NCBI RefSeq assembly: GCF_902501965.1
Contig: NZ_CABWID010000004.1
Coordinates: 1-64,000, forward strand
DNA from: Collinsella sp. AK_207A
GTDB lineage: Bacteria; Actinomycetota; Coriobacteriia; Coriobacteriales; Coriobacteriaceae
DNA length: 64,000 nt
Direction of reading: 5' to 3'
Position numbers and translations under genes: made by a program. Every line of letters starts with the position of its first letter. Within the stretch, counting starts at the first letter, position 1. Below the pieces are notes generated by a model. That model was not told the DNA's origin and searched no databases. It was given only the letters and a program-made list of their open reading frames with translations. Of this stretch, positions 33,928 to 42,302 are shown piece by piece.

Positions 33928-34398
33928 CTAAAGCAAGGGAATCACGTTCGTCTTGAAGTCTGCCGCCATCGGCCGAATCTCGCATTCGACCCCGCGGCCA
34001 TCGAGCTCCCTCAGCATCTCCATCTCATCGGGCTCAAGGAAAATCTGACGGCTTACCTGTTTTGTAGTCGGGCTCTCCTTCGTGTTGCCCAGGTTGATGC
34101 TCGTTATGGAAGGGCATCCGTCAGCCAGGCGCTTCGCGTCGGCAATGGTCTGAACAACGACGATGAGCTTGTATTTATCGGTCACCCCGCTGTTGATGGC
34201 CGCGATGGAATCCGCGATGTTCTTCATCACCAGCTTGCAACCCGAGGGCTTGCCGAGCTTGAGCGTGGTCTTCCATACCGGATCGTTCACCACCGTGTCG
34301 CTTGCAACGAGAATGCAGTCGGCACCGATACCGCTAACCCACGAGACGGCAACCTGCCCATGAAGAAGTCGATGATCGACACGTACGAGTTTTATCAT
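33928..34398 (-). CDS. PTS mannose/fructose/sorbose-family EIIB
   Basis: 156 residues, cytosolic. The phosphorylated histidine is His13 in VRVDHRLLHGQVAVSW, which hands phosphate to the incoming sugar. The remaining residues form the compact alpha/beta EIIB fold, ending IRPMAADFKTNVIPLL. It is a stand-alone domain rather than fused to EIIA. Its ATG lies 18 nt after the EIIA stop. Confidence 0.9.
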   Translation of the reverse strand: MIKLVRVDHRLLHGQVAVSWVSGIGADCILVASDTVVNDPVWKTTLKLGKPSGCKLVMKNIADSIAAINSGVTDKYKLIVVVQTIADAKRLADGCPSITSINLGNTKESPTTKQVSRQIFLEPDEMEMLRELDGRGVECEIRPMAADFKTNVIPLL

Positions 34399-34416
34399 GA
34401 GAAAGCTCCCCTCCGT

Positions 34417-34836
34417 TTAAAAATCCTCATCCTCACCTGCATCTGTGCGAAGCTCATCGTTGCAGTAGCGGGGCGCTATGTCATCCGAGGCGATCACCGT
34501 GCGAATCAGCTTCTCCGTATCCGGCTCAGATGAGAGAAAGAGTGCGATGAGCATCGGCAGATTCATGCCGGCAATCAGGTGGACCTGCGGATTAGCGGGC
34601 AGTGCATTGAGGAACTCATTGTTCACGCTGCCCCCCAGAATGTCGGTGCATACTACGATATCAGCACCTTCGGGCTCCGCATCCAAGGCATCTTGAACCA
34701 AGGCCTTGATATCGCTTGAACCGTCGACGAACGCGCAAACCGTGGCGATGTTCTCCTGCTCGCCGAAGACCAGCTCGAGGCTCTCCCGAATGCCCGCTGC
34801 GAAATGCCCGTGAGTCGCCAAGATAAAACGCCGCAT
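34417..34836 (-). CDS. PTS mannose/fructose/sorbose-family EIIA
   Basis: 139 residues. The phospho-acceptor is His9 in ILATHGHFAAGI, which takes phosphate from HPr. VVCTDILGGSVNNEF is the conserved family loop. The ATG at 34836 is preferred over the GTG at 34854 because GAGGTT lies eight nt upstream. It follows the SIS-domain gene after about 20 nt and ends with an acidic tail, DAGEDEDF. Confidence 0.9.
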   Translation of the reverse strand: MRRFILATHGHFAAGIRESLELVFGEQENIATVCAFVDGSSDIKALVQDALDAEPEGADIVVCTDILGGSVNNEFLNALPANPQVHLIAGMNLPMLIALFLSSEPDTEKLIRTVIASDDIAPRYCNDELRTDAGEDEDF

Positions 34837-34857
34837 GACGCGAACCTCACTCACGTT

Positions 34858-35892
34858 TTAGTACGAGAACTGACGATAGTACCGACGATAGGCGAGGTTG
34901 TGTTTGGTTTCGCTCTCGTAATGCTTGGACAAGCGCTCGTGAAGCGTCGCCGCGGCAATCATAGGCGAGACGAGGGGGCGGAACTCGGAATCGAGCCCAT
35001 CGATCGCGTACTCCGCCGTATCGATGACCGCGAACTTATCGGTATATTGACGGCAGAAGGTCTCTACGCGGTTATCAAGCTCGCGGCATTCATCCTCACC
35101 CTTGGTAAGAATAACCGGCACACCGGGCTCGACGAGCTCGAGCGTGCCGTGGAAAAACTCTGCCGAGGTGACGGCGCGTGTGCGAATCCACTGCATCTCC
35201 TCGAGAACGCACATGGAGAACAGCACGTTCTCGCCCCAAAGCGCACCGGAGGCAATGAAGATGGTGTAGGGCTCGTGCGCGAACTGCCGGGCAATCTCCT
35301 CCGCACGCGGCTCAAATTTGATGCGAATGTCCACCAGGTCGTGGAAGATGCTCTTCGTCTGGGCGATGAAGTCATCGTAACGGTCGAAGTCACCGCGAAG
35401 GTTGAGCAGGCGCAGCGCGAACGCATCGAAGAGCAGGTAGGTAAAATCGCAGCGACCCGTTGCGACGGGGGCGGCGATCACCTTGGTGGCGAGCTTGCCG
35501 AGGGGGGTCTCTTTGCGTGTGAATGCGATGACGCGAATGCCCTGGTTAACGATGGTGTCGACTGCCCGCACGATCTCTTTGGTGTCTCCCGATGCCGACG
35601 CCGTCACGACAAGCGAGTTCTTCTTAAGACGGTTGCTGCCGAGCACGTTGAACTCGGCGGCGTTGATGAGGTGGACCTCCACCTCGGAGTACTTGTTCAT
35701 GAAATAGCGGACCATCTCGAGCTCATCATAAGTTCCCCCGATACCGAGCAAGAAGATGTTGTCATAGCCCTGCTCGTGGATCTCGTCGGCCACAGCCTTC
35801 GCGTCGGTGCACGCCGCGACCGTGGCGTCGCCGTCCCGAAGATACTCGTCGATGTCGAACTTCGAGAGCTGGATGGTTTCGGCTTCTGCCAT
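34858..35892 (-). CDS. SIS-domain sugar-phosphate deglycase (fructoselysine-6-phosphate type)
   Basis: 344 residues with two SIS domains. The first has FLLGIGGTYDELEMVRYF and VVTASASGDTKEIV, which binds the sugar phosphate. The second has TSAEFFHGTLELVEPGVPVILT, close to the FrlB segment around its catalytic Glu-His pair. The C-terminus HNLAYRRYYRQFSY also matches FrlB-like ends. Frl/Gfr systems take up Amadori compounds through a mannose-type PTS and split the 6-phosphate into glucose-6-phosphate and an amine. A glucosamine-phosphate isomerase or deaminase is the alternative. It is the first gene of the operon, with GGGGGAA before the ATG. Confidence 0.82.
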   Translation of the reverse strand: MAEAETIQLSKFDIDEYLRDGDATVAACTDAKAVADEIHEQGYDNIFLLGIGGTYDELEMVRYFMNKYSEVEVHLINAAEFNVLGSNRLKKNSLVVTASASGDTKEIVRAVDTIVNQGIRVIAFTRKETPLGKLATKVIAAPVATGRCDFTYLLFDAFALRLLNLRGDFDRYDDFIAQTKSIFHDLVDIRIKFEPRAEEIARQFAHEPYTIFIASGALWGENVLFSMCVLEEMQWIRTRAVTSAEFFHGTLELVEPGVPVILTKGEDECRELDNRVETFCRQYTDKFAVIDTAEYAIDGLDSEFRPLVSPMIAAATLHERLSKHYESETKHNLAYRRYYRQFSY

Positions 35893-35911
35893 AGTGTTCC
35901 CCCTTTGGAAC

Positions 35912-35929
35912 TATCGTTATATGACGATA
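35912..35929. promoter_or_regulatory. Candidate GntR operator in the PTS leader
   Basis: TATCGT-TATATG-ACGATA, perfect 6-bp arms, lies 20 nt upstream of the SIS gene start and downstream of the promoter at 35969-35996. A regulator bound here would block elongation or initiation. Confidence 0.5.
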
Positions 35930-35964
35930 TGGACTATAGCAACTCATTAGTCTAATACGTTGTA

Positions 35965-35996
35965 GAACATTATATGTTCCGGTAAACGGTATGAAA
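35965..35996 (-). promoter_or_regulatory. PTS operon promoter with overlapping palindrome
   Basis: On the minus strand TTTCAT (35996-35991), a 16-nt spacer and a perfect TATAAT (35974-35969) form a strong promoter. The -10 box sits in the centre of the palindrome GAACAT-TAT-ATGTTC (35965-35979), an ideal place for repression by the operon's GntR protein. Predicted transcription starts near 35962. Confidence 0.65.
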
Positions 35997-36079
35997 TCGT
36001 CTACAGACGTAATATGCCTCCGTGGACCAGCGGCTCGCTCTTAATCCTGACGCCGTCATATCGTCGCTGTTATCGGGCG

Positions 36080-36202
36080 CTACTTGCGATGTGCTCGATA
36101 GAAGGCGATGAGCGAGCGGGTGGGGGCATCCTGTTCCGCCAGCGCCTCTTCGTCGTGGAAGGCCGGGGTGATCTGCTTGGAGAGCTGCTTGCCAAGTGGA
36201 GT
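36080..36202 (-). pseudogene. C-terminal tail of an unidentified gene
   Basis: The minus-strand frame GKQLSKQITPAFHDEEALAE, ending SLIAFYRAHRK and TAG at 36080-36082, has balanced composition and looks like a real protein end. It begins abruptly where the IS3-type remnant ends. I do not recognise the family. It may be a gene cut by the insertion, or chance. Confidence 0.4.
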
Positions 36203-36204
36203 GG

Positions 36205-36500
36205 TCAAGGTTTTCTGGACATTTTTTTAGCATCTTCAGGCGGCATCTCGCTCTTAGTCGCAAGGCGCCACATATCCGTTCTAGGAATGCAACCGCCGCC
36301 TGTTGTAGTAGAGCTCGATGTATCTGAGCACCTCCCGCCTCGCCTCGTCCCTGGATTCGTGTCTTCTGTCATTTATCAGCTCTCGCTTGAGCGCCTTGAG
36401 GAACGACTCGGACAGCGCATCGCCCCGCGGATCTCCAGGCCTTGGCATCGACCGGGCCATCCCGTGTGACTCGAGGCATCCGGCACGTTCGTGCGCGAGA
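36205..36500 (-). mobile_element. IS3-family transposase 3' remnant
   Basis: The minus strand reads MARSMPRPGDPRGDALSESF, then LKALKREL...EARREVLRYIELYYNRRRLHS. This is the C-terminal end of an IS3-type OrfB integrase around its last acidic catalytic residue (SESF). A frame change then leads to SEMPPEDAKKMSRKP and TGA at 36205-36207. The upstream integrase core is gone; homology fades near 36500, just before proC. GGTCAAGGTTTTCTGGACA next to the stop may be the old terminal repeat. Confidence 0.8.
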
Positions 36501-36569
36501 ATCCGGAATGGCAAGCGAGCGTATAATCGCATCCAATCAGCTTGACGACCCTGAGCGTGAGGAGCTCGC

Positions 36570-37361
36570 ATGGCATATCTCGACCACACCAAGATCGGTT
36601 TCATCGGATTCGGCAACATGGCGTCCGCGCTGGCAGACGGCTTCATCGCGAGCGGCAAGGTTCCCGCGGAGCACCTCTACGCCTGCGCCGGCCACTTCGA
36701 CGCGCTCAAAACGCGTACCGAGGCCCGTGGCATGCATGCCGCAGGGGACGCCGCCGCACTCGTGGATGCAGCTGACCTCGTGGTCATCGCCATCAAGCCC
36801 GTCATGATCGAGCGCGTGCTGGCGCCGCTCGCGGGCGCGCTCGCGAACAAGCCGATGATCTCGGTTGCCGCCGCTTGGGACTGCGCGGCCTACGAGAACC
36901 TGCTTCCCGGCACGCGCCACCTCTCGACCGTGCCCAACACGCCCGTCTCCATTGGCGAGGGCGTCATCGCCTGCGAGCGCGAGCACACGCTCACGGCCGA
37001 CGAGCGCACCCTTGCCGGCGAGCTCCTCGGCAGCGTCGGCACCGTGGTGGAGGTGGAGAACCGCCTGCTCTCCGTGGCGGGCACCGTGGGTGGCTGCGGC
37101 CCCGCCTTCATCGCGATGGTGATCGAGGCCCTGGGAGACGCCGCGGTGAAGCACGGCATCCCGCGCGCCGTCGCCTACGAGATGGTGAGCCAGATGGTCG
37201 CCGGCACCGCCAAGCTGCAGCTCGCCACCGGCGCGCATCCCGGTGCCATGAAGGACGCCGTCTGCTCGCCGGGCGGCACGACCATCAAGGGCGTGGCGGA
37301 GCTCGAGGCCTGCGGGCTCAGAAGCGCGTTCATCCGCGCCATCGACGCGATCGAGGGCTAA
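36570..37361 (+). CDS. proC: Pyrroline-5-carboxylate reductase
   Basis: 263 residues. The N-terminal Rossmann motif is IGFIGFGNMASALADGF. VVIAIKPVMIE and NTPVSIGEG follow, and the C-terminal dimer signature is SPGGTTIKGVAELE. It makes proline from P5C with NAD(P)H in the cytosol. ATG has GAGGAG upstream. It is the first intact gene after the PTS/IS patch and faces ade convergently with a shared hairpin between. Confidence 0.92.
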   Translation: MAYLDHTKIGFIGFGNMASALADGFIASGKVPAEHLYACAGHFDALKTRTEARGMHAAGDAAALVDAADLVVIAIKPVMIERVLAPLAGALANKPMISVAAAWDCAAYENLLPGTRHLSTVPNTPVSIGEGVIACEREHTLTADERTLAGELLGSVGTVVEVENRLLSVAGTVGGCGPAFIAMVIEALGDAAVKHGIPRAVAYEMVSQMVAGTAKLQLATGAHPGAMKDAVCSPGGTTIKGVAELEACGLRSAFIRAIDAIEG

Positions 37362-37390
37362 CCGGGCTTCATTCGAAGGCGCAGCAAGAA

Positions 37391-37435
37391 GACGCCCCCT
37401 GGTGCGAACATCTCTCGTTCGCGCCAGGGGGCGTC
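37391..37435. terminator. Bidirectional hairpin between proC and ade
   Basis: GACGCCCCCTGGTGCGAAC (37391-37409) pairs with GTTCGCGCCAGGGGGCGTC (37417-37435) over 19 bp with one mismatch and a 7-nt loop. On the minus strand TTCTTG follows. It is placed between two convergent stop codons. Confidence 0.8.
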
Positions 37436-37463
37436 GCCATACCACGATCGGAGCAGGTAGCGG

Positions 37464-39284
37464 CTAGTTCGCGAAGGTGAACGTCGTGACGTCGAACATG
37501 CCCTCGGGACGAATGCGCAGCTCGGGAATGACCGGCAGCGGCAGGAAGATCATGCCCATGATGGGATCGAGCGGGGGCTCGATGCCCATCTCGCGGCCCT
37601 GCGCGATGAGCGCGTCGTGCTGACGAGCCACCTCTTCGGCATCGCCGTCGGACATGAGGCCGCCGAGCGGTAGGTCGAGGCGCGCGGCGACCTTGCCATC
37701 GCGCACGGCTACGAAGCCGCCCTGGCCCACGGCCTCCACCGCGGCAAACATATCCGCCGGGTTGTCTCCCACCACGCACACGTTGTGGGAGTCGTGGCCC
37801 ACCGTGGAGGCGATGGCGCCGTGGACGGGGAAGCCGCGCACCCAGCCGCAGCCGATGTGATGGCCCACCAGGCTCGCCCCGGGGAAGATCTCATCGTCCG
37901 CATCCTTTTGGGCCGCGACGCCGCGCCCGTGACGCTCGATGAGCATGATGCGGCGCAGGCCGTCGGCCGACTCGGGGCGAATCAGACCGGTCACGGCCTT
38001 GCCCGGAATCACGTCGATCACCGCCTCGCCGGGACGGAACTCGTAGTCGAACACCTCGGGCGAGAGCTCGGGCAGGTGCACCGAGCCGCGCAGCGACGCC
38101 TCGAGCTCGTCCATGCGCTCGCTCGCCGGCGCGATCTTGCCCACGAAGCGGCCTTCCTCGGCCACGAGCGCACCGTCGGCGTACACGGCATGGGGTGCCT
38201 TCTGGAACGACAGGTCATCCAGAACCAGCAGGTCGGCACGCTTGCCGGGCGCCACGGCGCCGCGCCGGCCCCACTCCCCCGCCGCGGGACCGTGGTCCAG
38301 CCCGAAGCACTCGGCAGTGGAGAGCGTGCCCATGGAGATGGCGACCACCGGGTCGATGCCGGCCTCGATGGCCACCCGCACGGCGTTGTCGATCATGCCG
38401 AGCGCGAGGGCGTCCGAGGGGGCGCGGTCGTCGGTGGCGAGGCAGCAGCGGCTCGCGCGGGCCGGGTTCTCGCGCAGCATGGGCGCGAGGTTGGCGAGGT
38501 CGTGGCTGCAGGTACCCTCGCGGAGCATCACGTACATGCCGCGGGAGAGCTTGTCGAGTGCCTCCTCGGGCAGCGTGGACTCGTGGTCGGCGATGATGCC
38601 CGCGGCCGCGTAGGCGTTGAGGTCGCGCCCCGCCACGAGTGGCGCGTGCCCGTCCACCAGGCCGGACACCGTGGAGCGCGCGGCGTCGATGCGCGCGCAG
38701 GTCTCCGGATCCGCCATGAAGACACCGGGCAGGTTCATCATCTCACCCAGGCCGAAGACGTCGCCCTTGTGCGCCCGGAAGAAGGCACGCATGTCCTTGG
38801 CGGTGATCTGGGCACCGGCCTGCTCATCGGGGAGCGCCGGCACGCAGGACGGCATCATGAACTTGAACGAGATGGGCGCACGACGGCCATCCTCGATCAT
38901 GAACTCCAGGCCGTCCAGGCCGCAGACGTTCGAGATCTCATGGCTGTCGGCGATGGCCGTGGTGGTACCGCGCGCGAGCGCCATCCGCGCGTACTCGACG
39001 GGGCGCACGTTGGAGCTCTCGATGTGCAGGTGGCCGTCGATGAGGCCGGGGGCGAGGTAGCGCCCGCCGCAGTCGATGACCTCGGCGGCCTCGTAGCCGG
39101 CGGCGCGGTCGGGCTCGCGGTCACCGAAGAGCACGCCCACGATGAGACCGTCCTTCACCGCCACCTGGCCGGGGACCACCCGAAGCCCGTAGACGTCCAC
39201 GATCTGCGCGTTGACGAACAGCTTGTCCGCGGGCACGCGGCCCTCGGCAGCGTCGATGACGGCGCGAAGCTTCTTGGTTGACAT
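37464..39284 (-). CDS. ade: Adenine deaminase
   Basis: 606 residues, amidohydrolase superfamily, metal-dependent. It turns adenine into hypoxanthine in purine salvage. Landmarks are VNAQIVDVYGLRVVPGQVAV, the metal ligands DGHLHIESS, the HEISNVCG loop, VDGHAPLV and ATDDRAPSD. The C-terminal Ade domain carries VIPGKAVTGLI and SHNVCVVGDNPADM. ATG at 39284 is used because GGAGGAG precedes it; the longer upstream frame is not part of the family. It ends convergent with proC. Confidence 0.92.
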   Translation of the reverse strand: MSTKKLRAVIDAAEGRVPADKLFVNAQIVDVYGLRVVPGQVAVKDGLIVGVLFGDREPDRAAGYEAAEVIDCGGRYLAPGLIDGHLHIESSNVRPVEYARMALARGTTTAIADSHEISNVCGLDGLEFMIEDGRRAPISFKFMMPSCVPALPDEQAGAQITAKDMRAFFRAHKGDVFGLGEMMNLPGVFMADPETCARIDAARSTVSGLVDGHAPLVAGRDLNAYAAAGIIADHESTLPEEALDKLSRGMYVMLREGTCSHDLANLAPMLRENPARASRCCLATDDRAPSDALALGMIDNAVRVAIEAGIDPVVAISMGTLSTAECFGLDHGPAAGEWGRRGAVAPGKRADLLVLDDLSFQKAPHAVYADGALVAEEGRFVGKIAPASERMDELEASLRGSVHLPELSPEVFDYEFRPGEAVIDVIPGKAVTGLIRPESADGLRRIMLIERHGRGVAAQKDADDEIFPGASLVGHHIGCGWVRGFPVHGAIASTVGHDSHNVCVVGDNPADMFAAVEAVGQGGFVAVRDGKVAARLDLPLGGLMSDGDAEEVARQHDALIAQGREMGIEPPLDPIMGMIFLPLPVIPELRIRPEGMFDVTTFTFAN

Positions 39285-39543
39285 AGCGCTCCTCCCTCTA
39301 GGGAATATCGTCCGTGTCGAACAGTCAGAGAACCATCTTACCCGCACCGGCACCACCGGCAAAGCCGCGGCGGCATCTTTGGCAAAGGTATGGGGGTCCG
39401 GTAAAGGTTCGGGTAGGAAACGGACCCCGTTGATTAGCTTAGCTGCCCGCACGGGTATGCTCGTCGCGAGCGCAAGCTGCGGCACCCCCGATTCGTGAAA
39501 CCACCTGCGCGGGCTGCCGCCGAACGACAAGACAAGGAGTTTC

Positions 39544-40338
39544 ATGATCAAGCTCATCGCATCTGATATGGACGGCACGCTGCTGAACGAGCGCGGCGAG
39601 GTGCCGCCCGAGACCTTCGACCTCATCCGCGCGCTCCGCGTGCACGGCGTCCACTTCGCCGCCTCATCCGGTCGCCGCTACGACCGCCTCTGCCAGTTCT
39701 TCGAGCCCGTGCGCAACGAGATGGACTTCGTGGCCAGCAACGGGGCGCAGGTGTACGCCGACGGCGAGCTCATCGACCGCGAGGTGTACTCGCACCTGGC
39801 GGTGAAGCGGCTCGCGAGCACCATCGCCCTCTTCGACAACATGCACCTGGCCCTCTTCGACCGCACCAAGTCCTACCTCCTGGACGACGAGGACAAGTTC
39901 GTGCGCGAGGTCGACAAGGACCTTCCCAACGCCGAACGCATCTGGGACCTTCCCGCTCCGACCGTCAGTATCGTCAAGGCGTCCATCTACTGCGACGACG
40001 GCAACGTCATGGACAACGCCTACGTGCTCCAGCGCGAGCTGGGCGACCTCTTCACCTTCGCCCCCTCGGGCAACAACTGGATCGACTCCATGCAACCCGG
40101 CATCACCAAGGCATCCGGCGTCTCCCAGCTCATGGAGCTCTACGGCATCGAGCCCGAGGAGGTCATGGCGTTCGGTGACTCCATGAACGACTACGAGGTC
40201 ATCCGCCTCGCCGGCACGGGCTGCGCCATGGCCAACGGCCGCCCCGCCCTGCAAGCCGTGGCCGACCGCGTGATCGGCTACAACCACGAGCAAGCCGTGC
40301 AGGCCGAGATGCGCCGCGTGCTGGAAGGGCTGTCCTGA
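39544..40338 (+). CDS. Cof-type HAD phosphatase
   Basis: 264 residues. Motif I is IASDMDGTLLNE, motif II AASSGRRYD, and motif IV MAFGDSMNDYEVIR, with a C2 cap. It is a typical Cof/YwpJ-like sugar-phosphate phosphatase of unknown substrate. AAGGAG lies eight nt before the ATG. It is divergent from ade across a 260-nt gap. That gap contains GGGTCCG...CGGACCC as an interrupted inverted repeat and no gene. A structured repeat follows its stop. Confidence 0.85.
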   Translation: MIKLIASDMDGTLLNERGEVPPETFDLIRALRVHGVHFAASSGRRYDRLCQFFEPVRNEMDFVASNGAQVYADGELIDREVYSHLAVKRLASTIALFDNMHLALFDRTKSYLLDDEDKFVREVDKDLPNAERIWDLPAPTVSIVKASIYCDDGNVMDNAYVLQRELGDLFTFAPSGNNWIDSMQPGITKASGVSQLMELYGIEPEEVMAFGDSMNDYEVIRLAGTGCAMANGRPALQAVADRVIGYNHEQAVQAEMRRVLEGLS

Positions 40339-40417
40339 TTCGACAGGGCGGGACGGGCGCACCTCAGATGCATCTCGAACGTACCCGAACAGCCACCATG
40401 ACCCCTGCCACAGGGCA

Positions 40418-40543
40418 GTTGCTAAGCAGAATTGCCACGAAGAACACGTTGCTAAGCTAAGAGGACGCTAAGAGCCTGAAAACAGGTCCTTCGCGTCCTC
40501 TTTGCTTAGCAACTACCCCTTGGTGGCGCATCTGCTTAGCAAC
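40418..40543. repeat. Nested inverted repeat built on TTGCTAAGC units
   Basis: The outer arms are GTTGCTAAGCAGA (40418-40430) and TCTGCTTAGCAAC (40531-40543), a perfect match. The middle arms are GTTGCTAAGC (40448-40457) and GCTTAGCAAC (40504-40513). Inside these AAGAGGACGC (40459-40468) pairs with GCGTCCTCTT (40493-40502), and CCTG-AAAA-CAGG closes the tip. A fifth half-unit TCTGCTTAGG lies at 40561. The element sits between the convergent HAD and tyrS genes, so it can serve both as terminator, but the repeated TTGCTAAGC unit is more than a terminator needs. Confidence 0.8.
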
Positions 40544-40614
40544 CGCCCCTCAGCGTCGAGTCTGCTTAGGGGCGGCCCCGCAACGGTCCGCAAGAGGGGG
40601 CGGCAGCGTCCCGT

Positions 40615-41835
40615 CTACGCCAGGCGCGCGAAGTGGCGCTTGCCCACCTGGAGCACGGCGCCCACCTTGAGCAGCGCGGGATCGACGTTGTAGCTCTTGG
40701 GCGCCAGCGCCTCGCCGTCGATCTTCACGCCACCGCCGTCGATATCGCGACGGGCCTGGCCGGCGGAGGTGGAGAGTCCGGCCGCCACGAGCACGCGCGG
40801 CAGGTAGACGAGGCCGTCCTCGTTCACCTCGATCGAAACGGCCACCTCTTCCACGTCCTCGGGGATCTCGCGGTTCCGGTGCACGAGCAGGAACTCCTCC
40901 TGTGCGCTCCAGCCCGCACCGGCCCCATGGTAGAGGTCCACGATATTGCGGGCGAGCGCCTGCTTGAGCGCGTACGGGTCGGCGGTGCCGGCGGCGAGCT
41001 CGGCGTCGATGGCGTCCACCTCGTCGATGGTGAGCGTGCTCGCCAGACGATAGTACTTGCCGATCATCTCGTCGGGGATGCTCATGAGCTTGCCGAACAT
41101 ATCGGCCGGCTCATCGGTGAGACCAACGTAGTTGCCGTAGCTCTTGGACATCTTGCGCACGCCATCGGTGCCCTCGAGCAGCGGCATCGTGAGCGCCACC
41201 TGCGGCTCCATGCCCATCTTGTCCATGAGGTCGCGTCCGGCGAGCAGGTTGAAGAGCTGGTCGGTACCGCCCATCTCGACGTCGGCCTTGATCTCGACGG
41301 AGTCGTACGCCTGCATCACGGGGTAGAGGAACTCGTGCAGCGCGATGGGCGTCTGGCTCTGGTAGCGGTTATGGAAGTCGTCGCGCTCGAGGATGCGCGC
41401 CACGGTGAACTTGCTGCAGAGTTCCAGCAGGCCCTTGAGGTCGAGTGAGAGGATCCAATCGCCGTTGTGGACGATGGTGGTCTTCTCGGGGTCCAGAATC
41501 TTCATGGCCTGGGAGACGTAGGTCCGCGCGTTGGCCTCCACCTGCTCCTGCGTGAGCTGCGGGCGCGTGGAGTTCTTGCCGGAGGGGTCTCCGATGAGCG
41601 CGGTCCCGTTACCGATGATGAGCGTGACCTTATGGCCGAGGTCCTGGAACTGGCGCATCTTGCGCAGCGGCACCGCATGGCCCAGGTGCAGGTCGGGGCT
41701 GGTGGGGTCCACGCCCAGCTTGATGTTGAGCGGCACGCCCCGCTCGAGCTTCTTTCGGAGCTCGGCCTCGGGAACGATCTGCGCCGCCCCGCTCGAGATG
41801 ATGCGCATCTGCTCGTCAACTGATAGCACTGCCAT
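40615..41835 (-). CDS. tyrS: Tyrosyl-tRNA synthetase
   Basis: 406 residues, class I synthetase. HLGH (about 50-53) is the HIGH motif and KMSKS (about 230) is present. The long KFTVARILERDDFHNRY segment and a C-terminal S4 domain (AGQARRDIDGGGVKI) place it in the second bacterial TyrRS subgroup (TyrRZ-like). ATG at 41835 has GAAAGGAAG upstream. No T-box leader is evident in the gap to the divergent PBP gene, which instead holds a 245-nt palindrome. Confidence 0.93.
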   Translation of the reverse strand: MAVLSVDEQMRIISSGAAQIVPEAELRKKLERGVPLNIKLGVDPTSPDLHLGHAVPLRKMRQFQDLGHKVTLIIGNGTALIGDPSGKNSTRPQLTQEQVEANARTYVSQAMKILDPEKTTIVHNGDWILSLDLKGLLELCSKFTVARILERDDFHNRYQSQTPIALHEFLYPVMQAYDSVEIKADVEMGGTDQLFNLLAGRDLMDKMGMEPQVALTMPLLEGTDGVRKMSKSYGNYVGLTDEPADMFGKLMSIPDEMIGKYYRLASTLTIDEVDAIDAELAAGTADPYALKQALARNIVDLYHGAGAGWSAQEEFLLVHRNREIPEDVEEVAVSIEVNEDGLVYLPRVLVAAGLSTSAGQARRDIDGGGVKIDGEALAPKSYNVDPALLKVGAVLQVGKRHFARLA

Positions 41836-41945
41836 CTTCCTTTCGTGTGTATAGCGCCCTCGCCGAATCCGCCGCAACCAGGCAGGAGGCGGTGCTTGTT
41901 TTCGCAACCCTTATATAGTAGCGAAGTCCCGCGCGCGTGTCCCCC

Positions 41946-42190
41946 GGGAACCGCCGCCGCCCCGCCCGTCCGCGCCCGGCCCCGGTTGCCCCCACCGACT
42001 TTCTGAGCGAGCTGAGGAAACACCGCGCCGAATGCCTGGAACGAAGCGCGGCTCCGTCCGGGCTGAAAGTGCGGGGACATCTTCGTTCGCTTCGTTCCAG
42101 CGCGTTCGGCGCCGTGTTTTCCAGCTTCGCGAAGATGAGGTGAGGGGCAACCGGGGCCGGGCGCGGGCGGGCGGGGCGGCGGCGGTTCCC
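41946..42190. repeat. Large nested palindrome, core-bearing element 1
   Basis: The outer arms of 47 nt (41946-41992 and 42144-42190) match with a single mismatch. Inside, a second stem pairs CTGGAACGAAGCG with CGCTTCGTTCCAG and GCGCCGAA with TTCGGCGC. Between outer and inner stems lie the conserved internal segments AGCGAGCTGAG (42006-42016) and TTTTCCAG...TTCGCGAAGA (42117-42137), which recur in the elements at 55741-55874 and 59909-60018. It separates the divergent tyrS and PBP genes, so plain termination is unlikely here. Confidence 0.85.
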
Positions 42191-42302
42191 CAGGCGCAGC
42201 ATGGAACTTTACCGCAGGCACGGGCACCAGACCCGCGCCCTGCGCTCTTTGCGCTAAGGTGTTGGCATCTATTGTGTTTTCGCACCTACGTTGGAGGTTC
42301 TC

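Noticed and set aside
41836-42302. T-box riboswitch upstream of tyrS
   Set aside because: I looked for the TGGNACC-type antiterminator box and specifier-loop layout before tyrS and saw neither. The structure present is the nested palindrome.
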